DNA of 64,000 nucleotides from Hyphomicrobiales bacterium (GTDB lineage: Bacteria > Pseudomonadota > Alphaproteobacteria > Rhizobiales > Beijerinckiaceae), in the NCBI GenBank assembly GCA_028290285.1, contig JAQGKD010000018.1, positions 1-64,000 on the forward strand, given 5' to 3'. The notes under the pieces are model-generated. The model saw only the letters and a program-made list of their open reading frames with translations, was not told the DNA's origin and made no database searches. A program made the translations under genes and the position numbers. Below are positions 52,220 through 61,111 of the stretch, piece by piece. Within the stretch, counting starts at the first letter, position 1. The number at the start of each line of letters is the position of its first letter.

Positions 52220-52989
52220 GTGCAACGACCGACATCTCGCAGGTGCATGCTTTTGAAACGCGCTTCGACGCTATCTCGCAAGCCGAGACGGTGCGGCGCG
52301 TCTTCATGTGGCGCACCGATCCCACGCGGGTAACGCGGACCGTCGTTACGGTGAACGTTGCGATTCTCATGATGATGCGATCCGATTGCAAGCTCGCGCA
52401 GGCGGTGGACGCAGCCGATCTCGCCGTGATCGATGGAACGCCGCTCGTCTGGGCCTGTCGATGGCTCGGTGTCGCTGTGCCCGAGAGGGTTCCCGGCGTG
52501 GACCTGATGGACAGCCTACTCGCGGAAGGATCGCGCCGGGGCTTGCGCGTGTTCCTTCTGGGAACGACACAGAAGCGGCTCGACCGCCTCGTCGAGGTCA
52601 TCGGCGCGAAATATCCCGGCGTGACAATCGTCGGCGCGCGCAACGGATACTTCACGCGCGAGGACGACTCGGACGTGACGCGCCAGATTCGGGAAAGCCG
52701 AGCTGATCTGCTCCTTCTCGGAATGCCAGCCCCCTTCAAGGAAGTCTGGTGCGAGCAACACCGCGACGCTCTTTGCACGCCGGCCGTGCTCGGCGTAGGC
52801 GGCTCCTTCGATGTGCTCGCGGGTTTCGTGTCACGTGCGCCCAAGCCCCTTCAGGATGCAGGACTCGAATGGGCCTGGCGGCTTTCGCAGGAGCCACGAA
52901 AGCTCTGGAAGCGCTACCTCGTCACGAACTCGATGTTCATCGGCCTGCTCGCCCGGAAGCTCGCGGGGCGGCTGCTTACAATAAGATGA
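52216..52989 (+). CDS. WecG/TagA/CpsF family glycosyltransferase (GT26)
   Basis: A 257-residue transferase. The family blocks VVTVNVAILMMMRSD, VIDGTPLVWACRWLG, ERVPGVDLMDSLL, FLLGTTQKRLDRLVEVI and LLLGMPAPFKEVW are all present. TagA-type members transfer ManNAc from UDP-ManNAc, and WecG transfers ManNAcA, to a lipid-linked sugar. With wecB two genes upstream, transfer of ManNAc as the second sugar is the likely reaction. The start is the GTG overlapping the preceding stop (GTGA), with GGGGAGG upstream. Confidence 0.92.
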   Translation: MSATTDISQVHAFETRFDAISQAETVRRVFMWRTDPTRVTRTVVTVNVAILMMMRSDCKLAQAVDAADLAVIDGTPLVWACRWLGVAVPERVPGVDLMDSLLAEGSRRGLRVFLLGTTQKRLDRLVEVIGAKYPGVTIVGARNGYFTREDDSDVTRQIRESRADLLLLGMPAPFKEVWCEQHRDALCTPAVLGVGGSFDVLAGFVSRAPKPLQDAGLEWAWRLSQEPRKLWKRYLVTNSMFIGLLARKLAGRLLTIR

Positions 52990-53137
52990 CGTGCTGGAAG
53001 AGACCCCGCGCGAGGACGCGAGGGCCAGGCTCAGCATGTGTATTCCCTTGGTGATATGGCGCTCGTGCAAGGCCCCGCGATAATGACCAAGCATCGGATC
53101 AACGCGATGCGCAGGTCTATTGCCGGCCGGAGGCAAG

Positions 53138-54889
53138 ATGCGCCAAGCCGCTCACCCGCCCGCTTCGTCCGTCCCTTACGATTCCGAACTGAGGCGCGCG
53201 ATCACGGCGTGCCGGGGCGCGCTGGTCGGCGTCGCCGTAACGACCGGTGTAATCAATCTCCTATACCTGACCGGCTCATTCTTCATGCTGCAGGTCTACG
53301 ACCGGGTCATTCCGAGCCGCAGCCTTCCGACGCTGGTGGGGCTCGCGGTCCTCGCGGGCACGCTCTACGCTTTTCAAGGCATACTCGACATCATGCGCAG
53401 CCGCGTGCTGTTCCGGCTCGGGGCGTTCATCGACCAGGAACTCTCGGCCCGCGCTTTCGCGATTACAGTCGAACTGCCGCTCTTGGGACGCGCCGCCGAC
53501 GGCATAGCCCCGTTGCGTGATCTCGACCAGATTCGCGCCTTCGCATCGAGCCCCGGACCGGCGGCGTTTTTCGACCTCCCCTGGATGCCCCTCTACCTCG
53601 CGATCTGCTTTGCCTTTCATCCGTTAATCGGAGCCTTGGCGACCATTGGAGGTCTCATCCTGATCGCGATCACGATCTACACCGAGTACCTCACCCGCAG
53701 GCCGGTAAGAGCGGCAGCAGTTTCGGGAGCCGAGCGCCATCGACTCGTCGAAGCGAGCCGCCGGAACGCCGAAGTTCTGAAGGCGATGGGCATGCAGCGC
53801 GCTGTTGGCCAGATCTGGCAGGAGTCGAACCAGCGCTATACCGCGTCGCAATTGCGGGCGGCGGACGTCGGTGGGGGAATGGGCGGACTTTCGAAAGTGC
53901 TCCGCATGGTGCTGCAATCGGCAGTGCTGGGGCTCGGCGCCTTTCTCGTCATCCGGCAGGAGTCGACGGCGGGCATCATCATCGCCAGTTCCATCCTGAC
54001 CTCCCGCGCGCTGGCGCCTGTCGAGCAGGTGATCGCAAACTGGAAGGGCTTTGTCGGCGCCCGTGAGAGCTGGGGGCGGCTCAAAAAGGCATTCGGACTC
54101 ATCGCAGTCCGGGGCGACCGCATGGCGTTGCCGCCGCCCGTCAGGACAATCGCCGTCGAGCATCTGACGCTCACGCCGCCGGGCGTATCGAAGATGGTCC
54201 TGCAGGATATCTCGTTCAGCCTCGAGCGCGGGACGGCGCTTGGCATCATCGGGCCCAGCGGCTGCGGAAAGTCCTCGCTCGCCCGCGCGCTGGTGGGCGC
54301 CTGGCCAGCGGTGGCGGGCCGCGTGTGCTTCGACTCCGCGCCCCTGGATCAATGGCCCGCCGATCAGATCGGGCAACACATCGGATACCTGCCGCAGGAC
54401 GTCGAGTTGTTTTCGGGAACGGTGTCGCAGAACATTTCACGCTTCGACCCGAACGTGCAGGCCTCCGCCGTCCTGCTGGCCGCGCGCTCGGCCGGTGTGC
54501 ACGACATGATCTTGCAGTTGCCCGACGGCTACGGAACGCAGATCGGCGAAGCAGGCGCTGCCTTGTCAGGCGGTCAGAGGCAACGGATCGCGCTGGCGCG
54601 AGCTCTCTACGGCGAGCCGTTCATGGTGCTGCTCGACGAACCTAACTCCAATCTGGACGCGGAAGGAGAAGAGGCGCTGACGGCAGCCATTCAGCACGTC
54701 AAGGCACGTCAGGGCGTGGCCATCGTCATCGCGCACCGCCCCAGCGCGCTCGCGGCGGTGGACCGGCTTCTCGTCATCCAGGGCGGGCGCATGCAGGATT
54801 TCGGGCTCAAGGACGAGTTGATGGCGAAATTTTCCCGGCGCGCTCCGAGCCCCAACATTCAGGTTGTCCGCACGGAGACAGCGTCATGA
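53138..54889 (+). CDS. Type I secretion system ABC transporter (PrtD/PrsD family)
   Basis: A 583-residue inner-membrane permease/ATPase. The membrane domain (about 30-300) includes FFMLQVYDRVIPSRSLPTLVGL, characteristic of PrtD-type exporters. The ATPase has Walker A GPSGCGKSS, the signature LSGGQRQR and Walker B FMVLLDEP. No peptidase C39 domain is present, so substrates would carry a C-terminal signal. The ATG at 53138 has GGAGG nearby. The stop overlaps the HlyD partner gene. No TolC-like outer-membrane gene is in the window. Confidence 0.94.
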   Translation: MRQAAHPPASSVPYDSELRRAITACRGALVGVAVTTGVINLLYLTGSFFMLQVYDRVIPSRSLPTLVGLAVLAGTLYAFQGILDIMRSRVLFRLGAFIDQELSARAFAITVELPLLGRAADGIAPLRDLDQIRAFASSPGPAAFFDLPWMPLYLAICFAFHPLIGALATIGGLILIAITIYTEYLTRRPVRAAAVSGAERHRLVEASRRNAEVLKAMGMQRAVGQIWQESNQRYTASQLRAADVGGGMGGLSKVLRMVLQSAVLGLGAFLVIRQESTAGIIIASSILTSRALAPVEQVIANWKGFVGARESWGRLKKAFGLIAVRGDRMALPPPVRTIAVEHLTLTPPGVSKMVLQDISFSLERGTALGIIGPSGCGKSSLARALVGAWPAVAGRVCFDSAPLDQWPADQIGQHIGYLPQDVELFSGTVSQNISRFDPNVQASAVLLAARSAGVHDMILQLPDGYGTQIGEAGAALSGGQRQRIALARALYGEPFMVLLDEPNSNLDAEGEEALTAAIQHVKARQGVAIVIAHRPSALAAVDRLLVIQGGRMQDFGLKDELMAKFSRRAPSPNIQVVRTETAS

Positions 54890-56193
54890 GCCCGTCTTTC
54901 GACGCACGGCGTTCGATACGTACCCACCTCGTGGTTGCGATCAGTGCGCTCATGCTTCTCGTCGCCGGGGTCGGCGGCTGGGCCGCGACAACAAAGATCT
55001 CAGGCGCGATCATGGCCCAGGGCCAGCTTGTGGTCGAGTCGCAGGTCAAGAAGGTGCAGCATCCGACCGGTGGTGTCGTTGGCGAACTGAACGTTCGCGA
55101 GGGCGCGCGCGTGAAGGCAGGCGATGTTCTCCTCAGGCTCGACGACACGCAGATCCGGGCCAGCCTCGGGATCATCACCAAGGCCCTGGACGAGTTTGCC
55201 GCGCGCGGCGCGCGAGAGGAGGCCGAGCGCGACGGCCGCGACGAAATCCGTTTCCCGCGGGGCCTCGACGCCCGGCGCAAAGACCCGTCCGTCGCAGAAC
55301 TGGTGCTCGGCGAAACCCGGCTTTTCCAGACGCGGCGGCTCGCGCGCGAAGGGCAGAAGCTTCAGCTGCGCGAACAGGTGGAGCAGCTCCGATCCCAGAT
55401 CGTCGGGCTGACCGAGCAGGAAGGTGCGAAGACCAAGGAGATCGGCTGGGTGAACCAGGAACTGAAAGGAATCCGGGATCTCTGGCAGAAAAAACTCATC
55501 CAATTCAACCGGGTGACCAGCCTCGAACGGGAGGCGGCGCGGCTCGGCGGTGAAAGGGGCGTGCTCATCTCCTCGATCGCGCAGGCGCGTGGCAGGATAG
55601 CGGAGATCGAGCTTCGGATGATCCAGATCGATGAGGATCTGCGCACCGAAGTTGGCAAGGATCTCGCCGATATTCGCGGGCGCACGTCGGAATATGTCGA
55701 GCGGCAGATCGCGGCCGTGGACCAGCTCAGGAAGATAGACGTGAGGGCGCCGGCGGATGGCCGCGTGCACCAGCTGACAGTCCACAATGTCGGCGCGGTG
55801 GTGTCGCCGCAGGGCGAGCCGATCATGCTGATCGTACCAGACAACGACGAGCTGGCGGTCGAGGCGAAAGTGCAACCGCAGGACATCGACCAGCTGCGCG
55901 TGGGCCTCAACGCACATATCCGTTTCCCGGCATTCAACCAGCGCACCACACCCGAGATCGAGGGCGAGTTAAGCCTCATCCCCGCCGATGTGTCGGTGGA
56001 CCCGCGAACGGGCGCGAGTTCCTACCTCATCAGAATCAGGATACCGGATGCTGAACTGGCGAAGCTCGAAGGCATGAAGCTGATCCCCGGAATGCCCGCC
56101 GAAGCCTTCATCGAGACATCGGCGCGGACCGTCATGTCCTATCTGATGAAGCCGATGGACGACCAGATCCGCAAGGCATTCCGCGAGAAATAG
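54886..56193 (+). CDS. Type I secretion membrane fusion protein (HlyD/PrtE/PrsE family)
   Basis: A 435-residue periplasmic adaptor. One N-terminal membrane helix (LVVAISALMLLVAGVGGWAA, about 15-34), a lipoyl-like half (VVESQVKKVQHPTGGVVGELNVREGARVKAGDVLLRLD), a long coiled coil (about 130-290), then the second half-motif (IDVRAPADGRVHQLTVHNVGAVVSPGE-like) and the beta-barrel end follow the PrtE pattern. Coupled to the ABC gene by ATGA. Together they would span the envelope with a TolC encoded elsewhere. Confidence 0.93.
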   Translation: MSPSFDARRSIRTHLVVAISALMLLVAGVGGWAATTKISGAIMAQGQLVVESQVKKVQHPTGGVVGELNVREGARVKAGDVLLRLDDTQIRASLGIITKALDEFAARGAREEAERDGRDEIRFPRGLDARRKDPSVAELVLGETRLFQTRRLAREGQKLQLREQVEQLRSQIVGLTEQEGAKTKEIGWVNQELKGIRDLWQKKLIQFNRVTSLEREAARLGGERGVLISSIAQARGRIAEIELRMIQIDEDLRTEVGKDLADIRGRTSEYVERQIAAVDQLRKIDVRAPADGRVHQLTVHNVGAVVSPQGEPIMLIVPDNDELAVEAKVQPQDIDQLRVGLNAHIRFPAFNQRTTPEIEGELSLIPADVSVDPRTGASSYLIRIRIPDAELAKLEGMKLIPGMPAEAFIETSARTVMSYLMKPMDDQIRKAFREK

Positions 56194-56338
56194 GAAGCGC
56201 GTTTAGCCATCCGACGCGCGGGTGAACCGCCGGAATATGCAGTCGGGTATATTGAGAGCGAGCGTGGAATGGGCTGCAATGCAGATTGCGATTGGCGTCC
56301 CGTAGCTCGCCAAGGCTTCACCGGCAGGGAGCTTCCAA

Positions 56339-57418
56339 ATGTCTCAGCGCGCAGGAATGAATAGCAGCGGCCGGCCCGTCAGCCCAGCACGGCGGCATTT
56401 TCTAGCGATCACGGCCACGGGCGCAGGGATGGCGCTCACCCTTCTTTCATCCACTGCGATTGCAAAGAATCAGCAATCGAACGGAAAAGGAGCGCTTCTC
56501 GATTCCGTGCTCGGCTCTGGGAAAGACAACAAGAACAATAATAGCAACAACGGCGGCGGCGGAAAAGACGACGGCAAGGGTGGCAATGGCGGGTCCGGAG
56601 GGACAGGAAACGCCTTTGGCCAGGGTGGCGGCAACGGCGGGGGAGGCGGCGGCAATAACGCTGGCGGCAACGGTAACGGCAATGCTTATGGTCTTGGCGG
56701 TGGTGGAAGTGTCGCGAACTCCGGCGGCAATGGCGCAGGCCCCTTCTGCTTCCTGAAAGGCACGCGCATTCTGACGTCGAAGGGCGAGGTCTGCGTCGAG
56801 GATCTTCGCGTTGGCGATCACGTTCTCACAGTCGATGACCGCGACGTCGAGATCCGGCGCATCGGTCGACATACCTACGGGGCAGCATCTTCCAGCGCAT
56901 CGGACGAAACGATGCCGATCCGGATATCACGCTTTGCACTCGATGATCGGTCGCCTAGCCGTGACCTTTATGTTTCCCCAGCCCATGCGTTGTTGATCGA
57001 CGGCTACCTGATGCCGGCGAAGGATCTCGTCAACGGAGCGTCGATCATGCCCGCGTTGCCGGACGGCGTCGATACAGTCGAGTACTTCCACCTCGTGCTT
57101 CGTACCCATGAAGTCGTTCTGGCGGAAGGTGTCCCGGCTGAGACGCTCCTCATCACGATGGGGAAGGAACACGAGAGCTTCCGAAAAGCACCCGAGTTCA
57201 GGGCTCCCATGACGCCATATGCTCCAAATGTCGGCTATGAAGGTGGGCGGGATCACCTGAAGGCCCTTCTTCGTCTTGGCATGTCTTCGTTCGTCGATGT
57301 GCGGGACCCCCTTCAAAGGGCCTACGACCGGCTCGCGGCACGCGCTGCCGAACTCGAGCGCCGCGAGCTCCTGACCTGCGACGGTGTCAAGGACGAGGGA
57401 TCGCGGCGTGTGGCGTAG
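56339..57418 (+). CDS. Tat-signal protein with Gly/Asn-rich linker and Hint domain
   Basis: A 359-residue protein. The start has a twin-arginine signal (SPARRHFLAIT, residues 15-23, then a hydrophobic stretch to TAIAK at 43). Residues 48-133 are a Gly/Asn/Ser-rich low-complexity linker. From C137 a Hint (Hedgehog/intein) domain begins: CFLKGTRILTSKGEVCVEDLRVGDHVLTVD, with the histidine in VSPAHALL (H216) and the RTHEVVLAEGVPAETL block (from 256). The last 85 residues contain a helical tail. Bacterial Hint_2 proteins are often type I secretion substrates and self-process at the Hint cysteine. Location right behind the T1SS genes fits that, but a Tat signal is unexpected for a T1SS cargo. AGGGAG lies 7 bases upstream of the ATG. 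Confidence 0.83.
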   Translation: MSQRAGMNSSGRPVSPARRHFLAITATGAGMALTLLSSTAIAKNQQSNGKGALLDSVLGSGKDNKNNNSNNGGGGKDDGKGGNGGSGGTGNAFGQGGGNGGGGGGNNAGGNGNGNAYGLGGGGSVANSGGNGAGPFCFLKGTRILTSKGEVCVEDLRVGDHVLTVDDRDVEIRRIGRHTYGAASSSASDETMPIRISRFALDDRSPSRDLYVSPAHALLIDGYLMPAKDLVNGASIMPALPDGVDTVEYFHLVLRTHEVVLAEGVPAETLLITMGKEHESFRKAPEFRAPMTPYAPNVGYEGGRDHLKALLRLGMSSFVDVRDPLQRAYDRLAARAAELERRELLTCDGVKDEGSRRVA

Positions 57419-57564
57419 CCCTCAACGAAACCGACGCGGCGGCACGGGCTCCTCATGGTCCGTGTCCCGCCGAGGGCCTCGTTGGTCCGGCTTCTGCGGG
57501 ACGGTGGGACATCCCGCGCGGCCGGTACTCGTCGACGTTTCAACAGACGACCGGGTTGGGGATC

Positions 57565-59040
57565 ATGGAGCACGCACGAACTGCGGAATTTGTTGCCACT
57601 GAGGAGAGTCTGGGAAGTGCAGCCAAGCATGTCGTGCGCGCAATGTTGCGGCACAAGCTACTGCTCTTCAGCGCCTTGTTCATGACTATTGCCGTGGCCG
57701 TTGTGTATATCGCCCTCGCGGTTCCTCGTTACACAGCACAGACGCTTCTCGTGATCGATCCGACGCGGCCCGTGACATTCATTTCGGGACAGACCGCCAG
57801 CGGATCCACGGCGGACTCGGCCGCTGTTCTGAGCCAACTCGAAATCCTGCGTGCGGAGGGGCTTCTTGCCGAAGTCATGGACCGCGCGGATATCGCCAAC
57901 ATACCGGAGGCGAGCGACAGAAGCCTGTCAGGCGTCGTCCTGGACTTTATATTTTCATTCGTCGGCCCATCGCGGCAGGCGGTTAATCCTGATCTGGCGC
58001 AGCAACGCCGCCGTGCTGGGCTCATCCGCATGATGCGGGACCAAACCGCGATCGAGCGGCTGGGCATCACCTATCTCATCTCCATCGGATATACTTCGCG
58101 CGATCCGCAATGGGCTGCGCGGGTGGCCAACACGGTGGCCGACGTCTACATGGAGCAGCAGCAGGATGCCAAACTCGAAGCGCTACGGGAAACGAACCAT
58201 TGGCTCACCTCGCGAGCGCAGGAACTGAAGAAGTCCATCAGCGAGAGCGAACTGGCTGTCGAGAAGTTCAGGGCGGAAAACGATCTCTATGAGAATGGGG
58301 GAATCCTTCTCGGAGACCGCGAGCTCACCGATCTCGCGAGCCGTGCTTTCGCCGCGAAGGCAAAGGCTGTGGAGGCGCAACAGAAAGCCGAGAGCGCAGC
58401 CGATGCCATACGGGTCGATGGTGTGCATGCTGCCTTGCCTGACGCCATCAACAACGCTCTCATCCAGAAACTCCGGGAGCGTTACGCGGAGGCGACGGAA
58501 AATCTCGCTAAGTTCCGGCAGGAGCGTGGTGGCGACCATGGCTCCGTCCAGATGCTTCAGCGGGAGCTTGATGAAATAGGCAGCTCCATTCGCCGCGAGT
58601 TGTCGGTGATCCTGGATGTGAGCGCGCAGGATTACGCAGCCGCGCGCCGCCAACAGTCCCTGCTCGACGACAGGGTGGCCGCGCTCAAGGAAGATCTGTC
58701 GAACAAGAGAAAACTGCAGGTGCAACTTCGTTCCATGGAGTTGCAGACCACGATGGCGCGCAGCATCTACGATGCCTTCCTGGCACGGGCGCAGTCTATC
58801 CAGGGTGAAGAATCGATTCCCGTCGGTGCTCGAATTATTTCATCGGCGAGCGTTCCAATGGTGCCCAGTCATCCGCGTGCTGCGATCATCATGGCCCTCG
58901 CGTTCATTTTCGGATCGCTTCTTGGCCTCACACTGTGCCTGTGGCGCGAGCATCGGCTTGTGTCTTCGGGCAAGGTTTCCTTTGGGTCGCGCGGAGTGGG
59001 GGCCGCACCGGATCCCGCTCTGGCAGAGGTGCGCCGATGA
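57565..59040 (+). CDS. Polysaccharide co-polymerase / chain-length protein (GumC/Wzz family, no kinase)
   Basis: A 491-residue inner-membrane protein with two helices: about 33-53 (LFSALFMTIAVAVVYIALAVP) and near the C-terminus (AAIIMALAFIFGSLLGLTLCLW). Between them is a large periplasmic region with a Wzz-like start (YTAQTLLVIDPTRP) and a long coiled coil (about 200-400). The PxxP-like motif before the second helix is VPMVPSHPRA. The cytoplasmic end is short and lacks Walker motifs, so it is a GumC-like PCP without the tyrosine kinase domain. ATG 57565 is preferred to a TTG three codons upstream. Its stop overlaps the next gene (ATGA). Confidence 0.88.
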   Translation: MEHARTAEFVATEESLGSAAKHVVRAMLRHKLLLFSALFMTIAVAVVYIALAVPRYTAQTLLVIDPTRPVTFISGQTASGSTADSAAVLSQLEILRAEGLLAEVMDRADIANIPEASDRSLSGVVLDFIFSFVGPSRQAVNPDLAQQRRRAGLIRMMRDQTAIERLGITYLISIGYTSRDPQWAARVANTVADVYMEQQQDAKLEALRETNHWLTSRAQELKKSISESELAVEKFRAENDLYENGGILLGDRELTDLASRAFAAKAKAVEAQQKAESAADAIRVDGVHAALPDAINNALIQKLRERYAEATENLAKFRQERGGDHGSVQMLQRELDEIGSSIRRELSVILDVSAQDYAAARRQQSLLDDRVAALKEDLSNKRKLQVQLRSMELQTTMARSIYDAFLARAQSIQGEESIPVGARIISSASVPMVPSHPRAAIIMALAFIFGSLLGLTLCLWREHRLVSSGKVSFGSRGVGAAPDPALAEVRR

Positions 59041-59912
59041 AATGTCTGCTACTGACAACGACGAACCACGCAGCTGGCCGGCGTGATGATCTTCAGCGGC
59101 TATTCGATTCCGTCACGCATGAGCGACAATGCGGGCTGGATGTCGAGCTGCATCTGCTCATCCAGAACTGCTCTGGCACCGAGGCGGCGGCTCTGCCCTA
59201 CCTCCCGCCATTTGTGCGCGTCCAGACGATGGATGGCACATGCTCGCTCTCCGCTGCCCGCAACGTTCTTCTCTCCACGATCAATTGTCGGGCGAGCCTG
59301 AACGATGACACTTTCGTTGCATTCCCGGACGACGATTGCTGGTATCCCCCGCACTTCCTCGTTCACCTCGCCGACTCCTTCGCACGGGACAACGATATCG
59401 ACCTTTTCGTGTGTCGCTTCTCAGAACGCCCGGTCATTTGGGTCCCGGGCTGCCTCGCACTTCGATCGGCGAGGTTCAAGGACGTGGTGCGCCTGACGAG
59501 TTCCAACAACATGTTCGTTCGGGGCCGGATCGCCCTGCGTGTCGGGCAGTTCGATCCAGGCCTCGGGCTTGGCACGCCTGCGGCCGGGGGCGAGGACACG
59601 GAATACGCTCTGCACGCGTTCTTTCAGGGACGGCGCGCGCTCGTGACGGATGCATGTCTCGTCGGCCACCCCGACAACAGCCTCGCCAAGGTTTCTACCT
59701 ACTACATGGGCGACCTCGTCGTGCTGGCGCGCTTTGCGACGCGCAGCCCTGCAGCTTTCTACGAATTCGCGCGCAAGCTCGCGGTGGGTGGGTGTCTCCT
59801 GCTGATGAAGCGACTGAGCATGGGAAGCTACGTCGCGGCGTTGCGGGCCAGCGTCGACGAGCTCAAGACGGGGCGCACACGCAATCTTGCTGAGCCTCAG
59901 GTCGATGTGTGA
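59037..59912 (+). CDS. Family 2 glycosyltransferase
   Basis: A 291-residue GT-A enzyme. The nucleotide-sugar site is AFPDDDCWYPPHFL (Asp triad near residue 100), and GGEDTEYALHAFFQG carries the acidic ED typical of the acceptor/catalytic loop. The start KCLLLTTTNHAAGRRDDLQRLFDSV is typical GT2. The acceptor and donor cannot be told. Coupled to the GumC-like gene by ATGA and followed ten bases later by the polymerase gene. Confidence 0.87.
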   Translation: MKCLLLTTTNHAAGRRDDLQRLFDSVTHERQCGLDVELHLLIQNCSGTEAAALPYLPPFVRVQTMDGTCSLSAARNVLLSTINCRASLNDDTFVAFPDDDCWYPPHFLVHLADSFARDNDIDLFVCRFSERPVIWVPGCLALRSARFKDVVRLTSSNNMFVRGRIALRVGQFDPGLGLGTPAAGGEDTEYALHAFFQGRRALVTDACLVGHPDNSLAKVSTYYMGDLVVLARFATRSPAAFYEFARKLAVGGCLLLMKRLSMGSYVAALRASVDELKTGRTRNLAEPQVDV

Positions 59913-59921
59913 GGTCCGGCC

Positions 59922-61082
59922 GTGATGGTGCCAGCAATTTTCCTTCTCGGTGTCACTCTCTCGATTGTTAATCTGGAGGCCCTGGGCATCGCTGCTGCGA
60001 ACCCGGTCGAGAAGGCCGTGTTTCTCGTGTTCGGTCTCGGCTATGTGGCGACCCGGCCGATCATTCTTCGCAATCTCTACATCCTGATCGCCATCATGGG
60101 CCTGACATGGGCCTGCGCTCTCCTGAGTACGAATCCAAGCTTCTCCTGGGAGCGGTATGTACGCGCATTGGTCAGCCTGGTTGCGATGTTGCTGTGCTTC
60201 GTCGCGATGCCAAAGCGGCAGGACCAGATCTGGATTCTCTCCGCCATCGCATTCGCGCCGCTCCTTGCGACGGGCCTTGGATTTGTCTATGCGGCTGCCG
60301 GACTACGCGGGATGTGGGGCATCGGCGACAGTGGCGCAGATCGCTTTCAGGGCTCCATCATCGCAGCGTCTATGGGGGCCGCCGCCTGCGCCGGGCTCTT
60401 CAGCGCCGTGCGGCTCGCGGATGTTTCGAGCAAGAGTTACCTGATCGTCGCCCTTCTCAATTGTATTCCGCTGGTCCTCTCGGCCGCGCGGATGGCGGTC
60501 GCAGCCGCTATATTGGCTGCAGGCAGCGCCATTCTCTTCGGCTTCAAAAAGTTTCCACGTCAGAAGATTCTGGCGCTCATCTATGGCTCAGCGGGCCTGC
60601 TGGTGCTGCTGGCGGCGCTCGGCGACCGGATCATGATGCGGTTCGAAACGAGCGGCCTGAACGGGCGGGATGAATTGTGGGCCATGCTCTACGACAGTCT
60701 GAAAACGCATGCGCTCTTTGGGATCGGGCTAGGTCATCAGAATCTCCTCATCCCCCTCGACACTGCCAGAGCGCAACGCACGGATGCCGCACACAACGAG
60801 TTCCTGCGGTTCGCGGCTGAATTGGGTTACGTGGGCGCTGCGATGTTCTTTGTCCTGTTCCTCGCAATGCTCTTTTCGTTTCTGGCTCGGAAGGATTACG
60901 GCGACCGGGGCATTCTCCTCTGTGTGTATGCCGCGTTCGCGCTGTTCAGTGTCACCGACAATGCGTTCAGTGTCTCGCATATCTATCTGCTGCTGGTCGC
61001 CGGTGTCGTCTCCTGCAAGATTTCCGATCCCGTGGAAAGCCGGGGCATCGTGCGTGCGCGGCTGGCGCAGGCGAGCATTTGA
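59922..61082 (+). CDS. Polysaccharide polymerase (Wzy / O-antigen ligase family)
   Basis: A 386-residue membrane protein with about ten to eleven helices. The Wzy_C signature is present in the large periplasmic loop and after it: LNGRDELWAMLYDSL, LFGIGLGHQNLL and HNEFLRFAAELGYVG. It would join repeat units on the periplasmic side. GTG 59922 has GAGG seven bases upstream; the directly following ATG is the alternative. Confidence 0.88.
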   Translation: MMVPAIFLLGVTLSIVNLEALGIAAANPVEKAVFLVFGLGYVATRPIILRNLYILIAIMGLTWACALLSTNPSFSWERYVRALVSLVAMLLCFVAMPKRQDQIWILSAIAFAPLLATGLGFVYAAAGLRGMWGIGDSGADRFQGSIIAASMGAAACAGLFSAVRLADVSSKSYLIVALLNCIPLVLSAARMAVAAAILAAGSAILFGFKKFPRQKILALIYGSAGLLVLLAALGDRIMMRFETSGLNGRDELWAMLYDSLKTHALFGIGLGHQNLLIPLDTARAQRTDAAHNEFLRFAAELGYVGAAMFFVLFLAMLFSFLARKDYGDRGILLCVYAAFALFSVTDNAFSVSHIYLLLVAGVVSCKISDPVESRGIVRARLAQASI

Positions 61083-61111
61083 CGGCGTCCAGGGGCATCA
61101 GGAGGAGCGGG

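Noticed and set aside
56540..56730. The Gly/Asn-rich DNA as a possible non-coding repeat or CRISPR-like array
   Set aside because: The repeats are irregular GGC/AAC codon runs in frame with a real protein; no spacer structure exists here or elsewhere in the window.
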